64,000 nucleotides of DNA, taken from Pseudonocardia petroleophila (lineage in GTDB: Bacteria > Actinomycetota > Actinomycetes > Mycobacteriales > Pseudonocardiaceae). The translations under genes were made by a program, and so were the position numbers. This document shows, piece after piece, positions 43,200 through 51,921 of the stretch. The stretch covers positions 4,161,501-4,225,500 of the forward strand of contig NZ_CP060131.1 in the NCBI RefSeq assembly GCF_014235185.1, read 5' to 3'. Within the stretch, counting starts at the first letter, position 1; every line of letters begins with the position of its first letter. The notes under the pieces are model-generated. The model worked only from the letters and a program-made list of their open reading frames with translations. It did no database searches and was not told the DNA's origin.

Positions 43200-44076
43200 C
43201 GAGCGCCGGTCCCGCCGCGACGAGCAGCACGACGTCGATCAGCGCCACGACCAGCACCGCGCGGAACGGCGCCCGCGACCCGGGGCGGCGACCCACCCGG
43301 AACCCGGCGACGAGCACGGCGCCCGCCACCACCGGGGCCGCGACGAGCACCCCGACCGGCACCGCCCCGGACCCCGAGACGCCGCCCGCGAGCACGACCG
43401 ACGCGGCCAGCAGCAGGGCCGCCGCCGCGATCCGGCTGCGCGCCGCGCCGAGGCGGTGCGGCAGGCCGCGCACCCCGGTGGCCAGGTCGTCGTCGAGATC
43501 GGGCAGGACGTTCGCGAAGTGCGCCCCCGACCCGAGCAGCGCCCCCGCCACCGGCAGCCACCACGGCGGCGCACCCCCCGAGCCCAGCACGACGAACACC
43601 GGCAGCAGCCCGAAGCACACCGCGTACGGCACGACCGACGCCCGCGTGGCCTTGAGCCCCAGGTCGTAGGCCAGCCCGGCGGCGACGGCGACCAGGTGCA
43701 GCCCGCCGGCGAGCACCCCGGAGGCCAGTGACAGCGGCACGCAGAGCACCGCGGCGACGAGGGCCGCGACCCCCACCGTCCGCGGGTCGACGACCCCGGC
43801 GGCCGCGGGCTTGTCGGTGCGGCCGACGGCCCGGTCGCGACCGGCGTCGAGGTGGTCGTTGAGCCAGCCGATCGAGAGCTGCCCGGTGAGCACCGCGGCG
43901 GCCACGAGCAGCACCCCGACGGAGTCGCGCCCGGTGGTGACGGCGAGCGCGGTGACCAGTGCGGTGACCGCGACGGTCGGCTCCGGATGGCAGGACCGGG
44001 CCAGTGCCAGCACGCGCCGTGTGACCGATCCGTCCGGACCGGGGCCGAACTCGGCAGGCCGCATGCCACCCAGCAT
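43192..44076 (-). CDS. UbiA-family prenyltransferase
   Basis: A 294-residue membrane enzyme with the two aspartate-rich motifs of UbiA prenyltransferases: LNDHLDAGRDRAVGR (Mg-diphosphate binding) and LPDLDDDLATGVRGLPHR. Eight to nine hydrophobic segments are visible. It attaches an isoprenoid chain to an aromatic acceptor in the membrane. ATG 44076 is preferred; ATG 44064 is also possible. Its start lies only 13 bp from the divergent methyltransferase start, so the two promoters must lie within each other's coding region or the genes are transcribed from overlapping elements. Confidence 0.88.
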   Translation of the reverse strand: MLGGMRPAEFGPGPDGSVTRRVLALARSCHPEPTVAVTALVTALAVTTGRDSVGVLLVAAAVLTGQLSIGWLNDHLDAGRDRAVGRTDKPAAAGVVDPRTVGVAALVAAVLCVPLSLASGVLAGGLHLVAVAAGLAYDLGLKATRASVVPYAVCFGLLPVFVVLGSGGAPPWWLPVAGALLGSGAHFANVLPDLDDDLATGVRGLPHRLGAARSRIAAAALLLAASVVLAGGVSGSGAVPVGVLVAAPVVAGAVLVAGFRVGRRPGSRAPFRAVLVVALIDVVLLVAAGPALVT

Positions 44077-44089
44077 GTCAGCCTGAGGA

Positions 44090-44791
44090 GTGGCCACCCT
44101 CCGCGCGACCCGTCCGCGCAACGACCCGGGCCAGTACGACGACCTCGCCGCCCAGTGGTGGGACCCGCGCGGCGGCTTCGCGATGCTGCACTGGCTCGCC
44201 GAGGCCCGGGCGGCGCTCGTGCCGCGGGCCGACCGCCCCGGTGCCGTGCTCGTCGACCTCGGCTGCGGCGCCGGCCTGCTCGCCCCGCACGTCGCCGGGA
44301 AGGGGTACCACCACGTCGGCGTCGATCTCACCGCGTCGGCGCTGCGGCAGGCCCGCGAGCACGGTGTCACCGCCGTCCGGGGCGACGTCGCGCACGTCCC
44401 GCTGGCCGACGGGTGCGCCGACGTCGTCGCGGCGGGGGAGATCCTGGAGCACGTCACCGACCTGCCCGCGGTCGTCGCGCAGGCCTGCCGGCTGCTGCGC
44501 CCCGGTGGGCTGCTGGTGATCGACACGATCGCGGCGACCGCGCTGGCCCGCGTCGTGGCCGTGACGCTGGCCGAGCGCCTGCCCGGGGGGCCGCCGCCGG
44601 GCATCCACGACCCGGCGCTGTTCGTCGACCGGTCCGAGCTGGTGCGCGAGTGCGCCCGGCACGGCGTCGACCTGCAGATCTGGGGCGTCCGGCCGTCGCT
44701 GGTCGACGCCGTGCGGTCGTGGCCCCGCGTGCGGATGGTCCGGGTCCCGACCACCGCGGTGCTGTTCCAGGGCGCGGGGCGGCGCCGGTGA
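44090..44791 (+). CDS. UbiG-like SAM-dependent methyltransferase
   Basis: A 233-residue class I methyltransferase. Motif I is VLVDLGCGAGLLAP, the acidic loop is HVGVDLTASAL, and motif III is CRLLRPGGLLVIDTI. The N-terminal YDDLAAQWWDPRGGFAMLHW matches UbiG-type O-methyltransferases acting on polyprenylated quinols. It starts at GTG 44090 after GAGG and overlaps the type III PKS start (GTGA). It probably methylates a phenolic oxygen of the product of that PKS. Confidence 0.87.
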   Translation: MATLRATRPRNDPGQYDDLAAQWWDPRGGFAMLHWLAEARAALVPRADRPGAVLVDLGCGAGLLAPHVAGKGYHHVGVDLTASALRQAREHGVTAVRGDVAHVPLADGCADVVAAGEILEHVTDLPAVVAQACRLLRPGGLLVIDTIAATALARVVAVTLAERLPGGPPPGIHDPALFVDRSELVRECARHGVDLQIWGVRPSLVDAVRSWPRVRMVRVPTTAVLFQGAGRRR

Positions 44792-45934
44792 CCGCGCGGA
44801 TCACCGGCACCGGGTCGGCCGTGCCCGGCGAGGGCTTCGGGCAGGACGAGATGTGGGACGGCTTCTACGCCGCGCACTCCGGGGGCGGGCGGGCGCGTGA
44901 GCGGGTGTTCCACGGGGCCGGGGTGACGCGGCGGCACGTGGCGGTGAACCCGCTGGTGGAGGACGCGTCCGCGTGGAGCACCGGGCGGCGGATGCGGCGC
45001 TACGCCACCGACGCCCTGCCGCTGGGCAAGGAGGCCGTGGCCGCCGCGCTCGCCGACGCCGGGATCGCGGCCGAGGACGTCGGGTTGTTCGCGGTCGTCT
45101 CCTGCACCGGCTACGCCACGCCGGGCGTCGACATCCGGGTGGCGGCCGACCTCGGCATGGCCGCCGACGTCCAGCGGCTCGTCGTCGGCCACATGGGCTG
45201 CTATGCGGCGCTGCCCGGGCTCGGCGCGGTGAGCGACTACGTGGTGGCGCGCGGGCGCCCGGCGGTGCTGCTGTGCCTGGAGCTGACGTCGCTGCACGTC
45301 CAGCCGCCGACCGGGGACATGGGCCAGGTCGTCTCGCACGCGCTGTTCGGCGACGCCGCGGCGGCGCTCGTGGTGGAGCCCGGCGCCGGGGCGGGGACGG
45401 CGATCGTCGACGTCGCCGCGCTCACCGACCCGGGCACGGCCGACCACATGACGTGGGAGGTCACCGACCAGGGCTTCCGGATGGGGCTCTCCCCGGAGGT
45501 GCCCGCGGTGCTGGCCCGGCACGTCGGCCCGATGGTGACCGGGCTGCTCGCCCGGCACGGCCTCGCCGTCGGCGACGTCGACGCGTGGGCGGTGCACCCC
45601 GGCGGCCCGCGCATCCTCGACGTCGTGGAGCAGGAGCTCGCCCTGCCCGGCGACGCGCTCGCCGACTCGCGCGGTGCTCGCCGAGCACGGCAACTGCTCC
45701 TCGGCGACCGTGCTGCTCGTCCTGGCGCGGCTGCGGGCCGCGGGCCGTCCCCGGCCCGGCCGTCCGGCCGTCGTGCTGGCCTTCGGGCCGGGCCTGACGC
45801 TCTACGCCGCGCTGCTGTCCGGGGACCGGCCCGTCACGGGGTCGACGTGGTCGGCCGGGACGACGGCGGACCAGACCGCGGTCCAGCAGCCGGGGCAGCA
45901 GTACTGGCGGAACACCACGGGGGCGTCGACGTAG
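44788..45934 (+). pseudogene. Type III polyketide synthase, frameshifted
   Basis: Two reading frames together make one chalcone-synthase-like protein of about 350 residues. The first frame (from GTG 44788) carries the catalytic Cys138 (GHMGCYAALPGL), a GDAAAALVVEPG region and catalytic His270 (WAVHPGGPRI). At 45667-45673 the sequence TCGCGCGGTG shifts frame, and the remaining part (LAEHGNCSSATVLLVL, with the third catalytic residue Asn at 45692-45694, and FGPGLTLYAALL) continues one base over. Adding back one CG pair would restore a continuous protein. As read, the first frame ends without Asn and the enzyme should be inactive. A sequencing error in the GC run is possible. Confidence 0.75.
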
Positions 45935-46320
45935 TCCGACGCGGTCGCGATGATCTGCGGGCCCGCGTCCGTCGCCGGTCCCTCGTAGCGCGCCAGCGTG
46001 AGCGACCCGGCCTCGCCGAGCGACTCCCCGCAGTGCCGGCAGGCGACCACGTGGCCGCCGCCCGACGGCACCTCGACGAGGTTGTCGTCGAGACGGCGAC
46101 CCGTCGCGACGTCGAGGGGGCCGGACGGGGCGGGCGAGCCGGACCGCTCCCGGCGGTGCCCGCGCTGCCGGTCGCGCTCGGCGGCGGTCGCGGCGTCGTC
46201 GACCCCGTCGCCGTCGAGCACCACCCCGTAGACGGAGCGCGCGGCGTCGGCGGTGATCAGCGGCAGCGACTCCGCGAGGTCCGCCGACTCCCGCCGGATG
46301 GCCGCCGCGCTCGGCGCCGC
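45802..46320 (-). pseudogene. Remnant of hydantoinase B C-terminus fused to acetone-carboxylase-gamma-like domain
   Basis: The minus-strand frame ending at 45802 reads, from about 46310, like the last 60 residues of a hydantoinase B/oxoprolinase protein (ITADAARSVYGVVLDGDGVD). It is followed by a cysteine-rich domain (ACRHCGESLGEAG, YVDAPVVFRQYCCPGCW) similar to the gamma subunit of acetone/acetophenone carboxylases. No start codon or ribosome site precedes it, and the rest of the roughly 500-residue hydantoinase B part is missing. It overlaps the 3' end of the PKS by about 130 bp. I read it as the 3' remnant of a deleted gene; an unrecognised short gene from an internal GTG remains possible. 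Confidence 0.5.
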
Positions 46321-46453
46321 CGACCTGACGACGGCCTCGGTCCGCGGCCTGCACTTCGGCGGGGCGCTCGCGCCGGGGGAGCCGACCGGCAACGAGCTCG
46401 CCGCCGCCGAGATCGTCGGGTGGCTGGGGGAGCGGCACGAGCTGGCGGGGTGA
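46253..46453 (+). pseudogene. C-terminal fragment of an unidentified protein
   Basis: The plus-strand frame ending at 46453 gives about 50 residues that look protein-like (SVRGLHFGGALAPGEPTGNE, then AAAEIVGWLGER). They lack an N-terminal part, because the upstream sequence is the antisense of the hydantoinase-B remnant. There is a weak resemblance to the tail of flavodoxin-like reductases. It may be the 3' end of a gene truncated by the same deletion that removed the hydantoinase B 5' part. Confidence 0.25.
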
Positions 46454-46478
46454 TCGGCGCGGGGCCTAGGCTCGCGGC

Positions 46479-46826
46479 GTGATCGTCTGGCACAACCCCC
46501 GCTGCTCGAAGAGCCGGGGCGTCCTGCAGGTGCTGGCCGAGGCCGGGGTGGTGCCCGAGGTGGTGCGCTACCTCGACACCCCGCCGTCGCGGGCCGAGAT
46601 CGAGGACGTGCTGCGCCGCCTGGGCACCGACGATCCCGCCGCGATCGTCCGCACCGGCGAGGCCGTGTACCGCGAGCTGGGGCTGGCCGGGGCCGACCGC
46701 GACACCCTGCTCGACGCGCTCGCCGCCCACCCCGCGCTGATCGAGCGGCCGGTCGTGATCGACGGGGACCGGGCCGTACTGGCCCGCCCGCCGGAGCGGG
46801 TGCGTGAGCTGCTCGACCGCCCCTGA
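46479..46826 (+). CDS. arsC: ArsC-family (glutaredoxin-type) arsenate reductase-like protein
   Basis: A 115-residue protein with the ArsC signature HNPRCSKSRG (nucleophile Cys9). The three Arg/Lys-rich active-site segments end with LIERPVVIDGDRAVLARP, which includes the conserved R-P. It matches the E. coli plasmid ArsC/YffB class that uses glutathione/glutaredoxin or an equivalent thiol. It starts at GTG 46479. No arsenite efflux gene is adjacent, so it may instead be a Spx/YffB-like relative without arsenate specificity. Confidence 0.85.
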   Translation: MIVWHNPRCSKSRGVLQVLAEAGVVPEVVRYLDTPPSRAEIEDVLRRLGTDDPAAIVRTGEAVYRELGLAGADRDTLLDALAAHPALIERPVVIDGDRAVLARPPERVRELLDRP

Positions 46827-46832
46827 CGCCCG

Positions 46833-46851
46833 CGCGCACGGGTCGTGCGTG
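46833..46851. terminator. Hairpin between convergent arsC and coiled-coil genes
   Basis: An 8-bp stem (CGCGCACG / CGTGCGTG, one G-T pair) with loop GGT lies in the 33-bp space between the two convergent stop codons. It has no T tract, but the position is right for a bidirectional terminator. Confidence 0.4.
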
Positions 46852-46859
46852 GGCCGGTC

Positions 46860-47831
46860 TCAGGACCGGTGGGGCGCCAGGCGCGCCGCGATCCGGTGGT
46901 GGGAATCGCGACGGCGGGGGGAGGCGTCGGGGCCGGGTGGGTCGCCCAGTGCCACGGCGACGTCGGTGATCCCGTAGGTGACGCGGTGGGCGAGCAGGTC
47001 GACGGCGGTCTCCAGCCACGGGCCGGCCTCGGCGGGCGGGCCCGGTCCGAGCACCGCGTCGAACCACACCGGCGGCAGCTCCGCGCGCTCGATCATCCCG
47101 GCCAGGCGGGCGCGCAGGGCCGTGCGCAGGGCGTCGGCGGAGCGGTGGCCCTCCGCGATCGCCTCGGCCCGCTGCTCCCGGCGCTCGTCGTCGGCGGCCA
47201 GCACGGCCGCCGACCGGTCGGCCGCGTCGGCGACGTGCTCGGCGGTGCGGCGGTAGTCGTCGAGGTCGAGGCGGGCGGCGGCGAACTCGCGGACCGCGCC
47301 CGCGCGCGTCGGCGTGCCGGGTTCGCTGCGGGCGACGGCCAGGCTCGCCGCGACGACGGCCTGCACCGCCCGGCCGTGCCCGACCCGCCAGCGGCGCAGC
47401 TCGGTGAGGTCGGCCTGGTGGATCCGGCGCCGCGGCTCGGGCAGCAGCTCCGCCTCCAGGTCGGCGCCGCGCTCGGCCCGGGCGGCGAGCACGACGAGGT
47501 CGGCACCGCCGTCGAGGTCGGCCGTGCGGGCCCCCGTGGACGCGCGGACGTGCCGGTCGAGCCAGCGCAGCCGCCGGTCGAGCCGCGCGGTGGTCTCGTC
47601 GAGGCGCCGGGTGAGCTCGCGCTCCACCGAGTCGACGGCCTCGGTGGCCTCGTCGACGCGCCGTTCGAGCAGGCCGGTGTGGTCGGTGTGCCGGCTCAGG
47701 TCGTCGCGCAGCTCCTCGACGGGCCCGGCGTCGGCCTTCGCGTCCACGTCGCGGCGGAGCTGGGTGAGCCGGTTCTCCAGGCGCGCGATCTGGTGGTGCA
47801 GGTCGGGGTGCTGGTGGTCGTCGTCGTCCAC
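46860..47831 (-). CDS. Coiled-coil protein of unknown function
   Basis: A 323-residue soluble protein. Residues about 10-95 have heptad-like spacing (LHHQIARLENRLTQLRRDVD, LERRVDEATEAVDSVERELT) and should form a long coiled coil. The C-terminal 200 residues are helical and charged (DLDDYRRTAEHVADAADRSA). I do not recognise the family. It starts 4 bp after the stop of the membrane protein gene upstream, so the two are a probable pair, perhaps a membrane scaffold with a cytoplasmic rod. Confidence 0.65.
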   Translation of the reverse strand: MDDDDHQHPDLHHQIARLENRLTQLRRDVDAKADAGPVEELRDDLSRHTDHTGLLERRVDEATEAVDSVERELTRRLDETTARLDRRLRWLDRHVRASTGARTADLDGGADLVVLAARAERGADLEAELLPEPRRRIHQADLTELRRWRVGHGRAVQAVVAASLAVARSEPGTPTRAGAVREFAAARLDLDDYRRTAEHVADAADRSAAVLAADDERREQRAEAIAEGHRSADALRTALRARLAGMIERAELPPVWFDAVLGPGPPAEAGPWLETAVDLLAHRVTYGITDVAVALGDPPGPDASPRRRDSHHRIAARLAPHRS

Positions 47832-47835
47832 GGGC

Positions 47836-48414
47836 TCAGACCTCCTCGTCGACCGGCGGGCGGCGCACGGTGAGCAGGAACCCCGCGACCGCGACGACGG
47901 CCACGGCCGCCACGGCCGCCCGCAGCCACCCCGGCGCCCACTCCGGCGCGACGGCGGCCAGCCCCACCCCGGCGACCAGCACGGCGACCGCGCCGCCCCG
48001 CCGCTGCCGGTGGCCCTCGGGCGGGCCGAAGCGGTGCGCGGCCGCGATCACGACCGCGGCGAGGATCCCGGCGGCCAGCAGCGCGACGCCCCACGTGCTC
48101 CACCACCCCGCCACCAGACCGACGACGAGCAGCACCGCCGACCCGGCGCCGAGGGCGAGCGCCGTGCGGAGCACCAGCCGGGTGCTGGCGGCGTGCGCGA
48201 CGGCCTCCTCGGCCCGGGCGGCCTCGTCCTCCAGCGCCAGCACCTCGTCGGTGGCCCGGACGATGTCGTCGACGCGCTCGTCGGTGAGGTCGGTGTCGCG
48301 CAGGTCCTGGTGGGCGCGGAGCAGCTCGAACCGCCGTCGCCGCGCGGCCTCGACGAGCCGCGCGGGCGAGTCGGGTCCGTCCTCGTCCTGCACGTCCCCA
48401 TCATGGCCGAGCAC
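47836..48414 (-). CDS. Membrane protein with N-terminal helical domain, unknown function
   Basis: A 192-residue protein from GTG 48414 (GTG 48393 is an alternative). The N-terminal 90 residues are charged and helical (LVEAARRRRFELLRAHQDLR). Four hydrophobic segments follow between about residues 95 and 180, in two pairs. It is the first gene of a two-gene operon with the coiled-coil protein. No family recognised. Confidence 0.65.
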   Translation of the reverse strand: MLGHDGDVQDEDGPDSPARLVEAARRRRFELLRAHQDLRDTDLTDERVDDIVRATDEVLALEDEAARAEEAVAHAASTRLVLRTALALGAGSAVLLVVGLVAGWWSTWGVALLAAGILAAVVIAAAHRFGPPEGHRQRRGGAVAVLVAGVGLAAVAPEWAPGWLRAAVAAVAVVAVAGFLLTVRRPPVDEEV

Positions 48415-48441
48415 CCCGTCGGGGCCCGGCGACGCGCGGCG

Positions 48442-49305
48442 TCAGCCGCCGAGGACCTCGCGCAGCGTCCGCCCGAACGCCTCGGGCTGCCCCGGGTAGC
48501 CGAACTCGCCGCCCATGAAGCCGCCGTGGTGGCTGGGGAACACGGTCGCCTCCTGCCCGAGCAGCGCGGCCGTGGCCACCGTGGTGCGGCCGGTGAGCAG
48601 GCCCGCCGACTCCTCGCCCACGGCCAGCACGACCCGCGTCGGGGCCGCGAGCAGCGCGTCGACAGGCAGGCGGTGGGCGGTGAACGCCGCGGACCGGTCG
48701 GACAGCAGCGGGTCGTCGCGGTTCCCGTCGTCCTCGGTCGGCATCCCGAACGCGGCCGGGTCCGGGGCGGGCTGCGCGAAGAACTCGTCGGTGAACTCGC
48801 CCTGCCACGACGTCCCCGCGATGAAGCCGGCCATGCCGGCCCCGAACCCCTTGGCCTGGTACGCCTCGCGCCAGCCCGCCTCGGCGCGCGCGGCGGCCGC
48901 GGCGTCGGGGAGGGTGGTGATCAGCGGGGGCTCGTGCGCCACCAGGATGCGCACGTCGTCGGGGTGCGTCGCGACGAGCTCGAGCCCGGTGATCGCGCCC
49001 CCGCTGCTGCCGAACAGGTCGACCGGGCCCGCGCCGAGCGCCCCGATCAGCGCGTGGACGTCGGCGGCCTGGGTCTCGGGGCGGTTGTCGACCCGGCCGT
49101 CCCTGCGCGTGCTGCGGCCGATCCCGCGCGGGTCGTAGGTGACGCAGGTGCGGTCGGGGAACTGCGCGGTCAGCGCGCGGAAGCCGGTGGCGTCCATCGG
49201 CTGGCCGATCATCAGCAGCACCGGGCGGCCGTCGGCGGGGGGCAGGGGGCCGAGGACGTCGTAGGCGAGGTCGGCGTCGGGCAGCGCGAGCGTGTGGGTC
49301 GTCAT
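48442..49305 (-). CDS. Alpha/beta hydrolase, unknown substrate
   Basis: A 287-residue alpha/beta hydrolase with GSSGG nucleophile elbow (Ser101) and TYDPRGIGRS, the conserved strand 4 loop. A C-terminal SHHGGFMGGEFGYPG supplies the His. The wide family includes haloperoxidase-like and esterase members. ATG 49305 is preferred over an upstream in-frame start at 49338. It is divergent from the peptide/nickel-class importer, with the palindrome TGAACAACTGTTCA between them. Confidence 0.78.
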   Translation of the reverse strand: MTTHTLALPDADLAYDVLGPLPPADGRPVLLMIGQPMDATGFRALTAQFPDRTCVTYDPRGIGRSTRRDGRVDNRPETQAADVHALIGALGAGPVDLFGSSGGAITGLELVATHPDDVRILVAHEPPLITTLPDAAAAARAEAGWREAYQAKGFGAGMAGFIAGTSWQGEFTDEFFAQPAPDPAAFGMPTEDDGNRDDPLLSDRSAAFTAHRLPVDALLAAPTRVVLAVGEESAGLLTGRTTVATAALLGQEATVFPSHHGGFMGGEFGYPGQPEAFGRTLREVLGG

Positions 49306-49363
49306 GCCGGTAGGACGGCGGCCGCGGCCGGAACTCATCGGTCCGCGCGACCACCGTCACATC

Positions 49364-49377
49364 TGAACAACTGTTCA
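49364..49377. promoter_or_regulatory. Palindromic operator upstream of the peptide/nickel-class importer
   Basis: TGAACA-AC-TGTTCA is a perfect 6-bp inverted repeat with a 2-bp centre, 47 bp before the binding-protein start. It lies in a locally AT-rich stretch (ATCTGAACAACTGTTCATGT). It looks like a dimeric repressor site; the regulator is not encoded next to it. Confidence 0.5.
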
Positions 49378-49424
49378 TGTGTTGTTAGAGTCGTCGCGAT
49401 CATCCGACGACGTCTGGAGGCGCC

Positions 49425-50984
49425 GTGCCGACCCGTCCCCTGCCGGCGCTCCTCGCGCTGCTCGCGGTCCTGCTGGCCGGCTGCGCGACCACCGGCCCCG
49501 GGCCCGCGACCGCCGACGCGCCCCCGACGCTGACGATCGCCACCGGCTTCGCGATCGACGACCTCGACCCGATCGAGAACGGGTTCTGGGGCCCGGAGTT
49601 CGGCTACGTCGAGCTGCTCATGCACCCCGAGCGCGACGGCGACCCGACGCCGTGGGTGCTGTCCGGCCTGGCCAACCCCGGCCCGCTGACCTGGGTGCTC
49701 GACCTGAACGACGGCGTCACCTTCCAGAACGGCGCCCCCCTCGACGGTGCCGCCCTGGCCGCGCTGCTGACCTTCCAGCTCGCCGAGAACCCCGACCTCG
49801 CCGCCGGGCTCCCCGGGGCGACGGCCGCCGCGACCGGGCCGCTGCAGGCCGTGCTGACCACCGCGCGCCCCGCGCCGAACGTGCCCGCCCTGCTGGCCGA
49901 CGAGTCGATGGTGCCCGTCTACGACGTGGCCGCCTACCGGGCCCACCGCGCGTCGGGCGCGCCCGCGGCGGACCTGCCGGCCGCGGGCCTCTACACCGGG
50001 CCCTACGTCGTCGACTCCCTCGACGCGGAGTCGATGCAGCTCTCCCCGCGGCAGGGCTACTGGGACGGCGTCCCCGCGCTCGACGACCTCACCGTGCGGT
50101 TCGTGCCGGAGGTCTCGGCGCGGATCCAGGCCGTGCAGGCCGGGGAGGCCGACATCGCGCTGTACCCGCCGACGGCGTCGGCGCAGACCCTCGACGGCCG
50201 CACCGACGCGTTCTTCGTGACCGGCGAGCCCGTCGGCCCGACGTTCGTGCTCGAGTTCAACCAGCGCACGGCCCCCTTCGACGACCCGCTGGTCCGCCGC
50301 GCGGTCTACGCCGCCGTCGACTACGACCAGATCGCCGGGCAGGTCATGAACGGCCTCTACGCGCCGGCCACCGGGCTCTACACCGACTCGCGTCCCTGGG
50401 CGGAGCGGACGCAGCGCACCGACACTGCCGCCGCGGGCGCGCTGCTCGACCGGGCGGGCTGGGTCCGCGAGGGCGACGGACCCCGCACCCGCGAGGGCGT
50501 GCCGCTGGCCTTCACGATGCTCACCTACCCGCAGCAGCCCGACTCCGACACGCTCGCGCTGGCCGTGCAGTCGCAGCTCGCGGCGCTCGGGGTGGGGGTG
50601 GAGATCCGGCAGGTCCCCGACATCACCTCGGCGGTCGAGGAGCCCGCGGGGTGGCAGGCCGCGGTGCGCGGCAACGGGTTCATCTCCTTCGGCGGCGACT
50701 ACGTCACCCCGCTGAACACCTACCTGCGCAGCGGCGGTCCGGGCAACGTCACCGGGATCGCCGACCCGGAGCTCGACGCGCTGATCGACTCGGTCGCGGT
50801 CGAGCTCGACCCCGCCGCCCGCGACGACCTGCTGCGGCGGATCCAGACGCGCGTGGCCGACGACGGCTACCTCGCCTACCTCGGCATCCGCCTGCCCGCC
50901 GTGGTCGCCGGCCCCGCGTGGCGCGGCTACGAGGTGCCGATCTCCAACCTCTGGGTGGACGCCCGCACCGCGCCGGCCGCCTGA
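49425..50984 (+). CDS. Family 5 solute-binding lipoprotein (dipeptide/nickel/opine class)
   Basis: A 519-residue SBP_bac_5 protein. It starts at GTG 49425 after GGAGG and has a short lipoprotein signal with lipobox LLAGC (Cys near residue 20). Typical family segments are LTIATGFAIDDLDPIENGF, DGVTFQNGAPLDGAAL, and FVLEFNQRTAPFDDPLVRRA. It captures a peptide, metal chelate, opine or similar ligand outside the cell for the two permeases downstream. Its location beside a hydroxamate siderophore NRPS makes a metallophore a candidate ligand, which is inference. Confidence 0.88.
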   Translation: MPTRPLPALLALLAVLLAGCATTGPGPATADAPPTLTIATGFAIDDLDPIENGFWGPEFGYVELLMHPERDGDPTPWVLSGLANPGPLTWVLDLNDGVTFQNGAPLDGAALAALLTFQLAENPDLAAGLPGATAAATGPLQAVLTTARPAPNVPALLADESMVPVYDVAAYRAHRASGAPAADLPAAGLYTGPYVVDSLDAESMQLSPRQGYWDGVPALDDLTVRFVPEVSARIQAVQAGEADIALYPPTASAQTLDGRTDAFFVTGEPVGPTFVLEFNQRTAPFDDPLVRRAVYAAVDYDQIAGQVMNGLYAPATGLYTDSRPWAERTQRTDTAAAGALLDRAGWVREGDGPRTREGVPLAFTMLTYPQQPDSDTLALAVQSQLAALGVGVEIRQVPDITSAVEEPAGWQAAVRGNGFISFGGDYVTPLNTYLRSGGPGNVTGIADPELDALIDSVAVELDPAARDDLLRRIQTRVADDGYLAYLGIRLPAVVAGPAWRGYEVPISNLWVDARTAPAA

Positions 50985-50985
50985 G

Positions 50986-51921
50986 GTGCGCGCCGTACCG
51001 GCCCGGCTGGTGCAGGCCCTGGTCACGCTGGCCGGGGCCGGGGCGCTGGTGTTCGGGATGCTCGCGGTGACCCCGGGCGATCCCGCCCGGCGCGTGCTGG
51101 AGGCGCGCGGGGTGACCGAGCCGAGCCCGCCCGCGATCGCCGCGGTCCGGGCGGAGCTGCGCCTGGACGACCCGCTGCCGCTGCGGTTCCTCCGGTGGGC
51201 CGCCGACGCGGTGACCGGGGACCTCGGGATCTCCTGGCGGACCGGGCAGCCGGTGGCGCTGGAGTTCGCCGCGCGGCTGCCCGCGACCCTGCGGCTCACC
51301 GGGGCGGCACTCGTACTGGCCGTCGCGCTGGCGCTGCTGCTCGGCGCGGCGGCCGCGGCCGCCCCCGGGCGGTGGCCGGACGTCGTCTCGCGGGTGGTGG
51401 CGCTCGGGATGCTCGTCGTGCCGAGCTTCGTGCTCGGCGTCGTCGTCCTCGACGTGGTCGTGGTCGGGGCGGGGCTGGGCCGGGTGATCGCCGACGGGAC
51501 CTGGGCCACGGTGTTCCTGCCCGCGCTGACGCTCGCGCTGGCGTCGGGGGCGACCTGGTCGCGGGTGCTGCGCACCGGCCTGCTGGAGGCCCGCTCGGCG
51601 CCCTACCTGCGGGTCAGCGCCGCGCGCGGGGCGTCGCCGGGCCGGCGGCTGCGGGTGCACGAGCTGCCGAACGCGGCGGCGCCGTTCCTCACGGTCGTCG
51701 GGCTGGGCACCGCGGCGCTGATCGGCGGGGCGCCCGTCGTCGAGAGCGTGTTCACCTGGCCCGGCGTCGGCCGCTACACCGTGGAGGCGATCGACGCCCG
51801 GGACATGCCGGTCGTCGTCGGGTTCACGCTCGTCGCGGTCGTGGTCTACGTGGTGACGAGCCTGGTCGTCGACCTGCTGTGCGCCCTCATCGACCCCCGG
51901 CTGCGGCGGGACGCGCGGTGA
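50986..51921 (+). CDS. ABC permease, DppB/NikB class
   Basis: A 311-residue permease with GTG start 50986 one base after the binding-protein stop. It has the long extracytoplasmic loop after helix 1 (VTPGDPARRVLEARG, LRLDDPLPLRFLRW) and the cytoplasmic coupling loop with SAARGASPGRRLRVHELPNA. Six membrane helices are visible, ending in GGAPVVESVFTWPGVGRYTV. It forms a heterodimer with the next permease and overlaps its start by 4 bp. Confidence 0.9.
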   Translation: MRAVPARLVQALVTLAGAGALVFGMLAVTPGDPARRVLEARGVTEPSPPAIAAVRAELRLDDPLPLRFLRWAADAVTGDLGISWRTGQPVALEFAARLPATLRLTGAALVLAVALALLLGAAAAAAPGRWPDVVSRVVALGMLVVPSFVLGVVVLDVVVVGAGLGRVIADGTWATVFLPALTLALASGATWSRVLRTGLLEARSAPYLRVSAARGASPGRRLRVHELPNAAAPFLTVVGLGTAALIGGAPVVESVFTWPGVGRYTVEAIDARDMPVVVGFTLVAVVVYVVTSLVVDLLCALIDPRLRRDAR

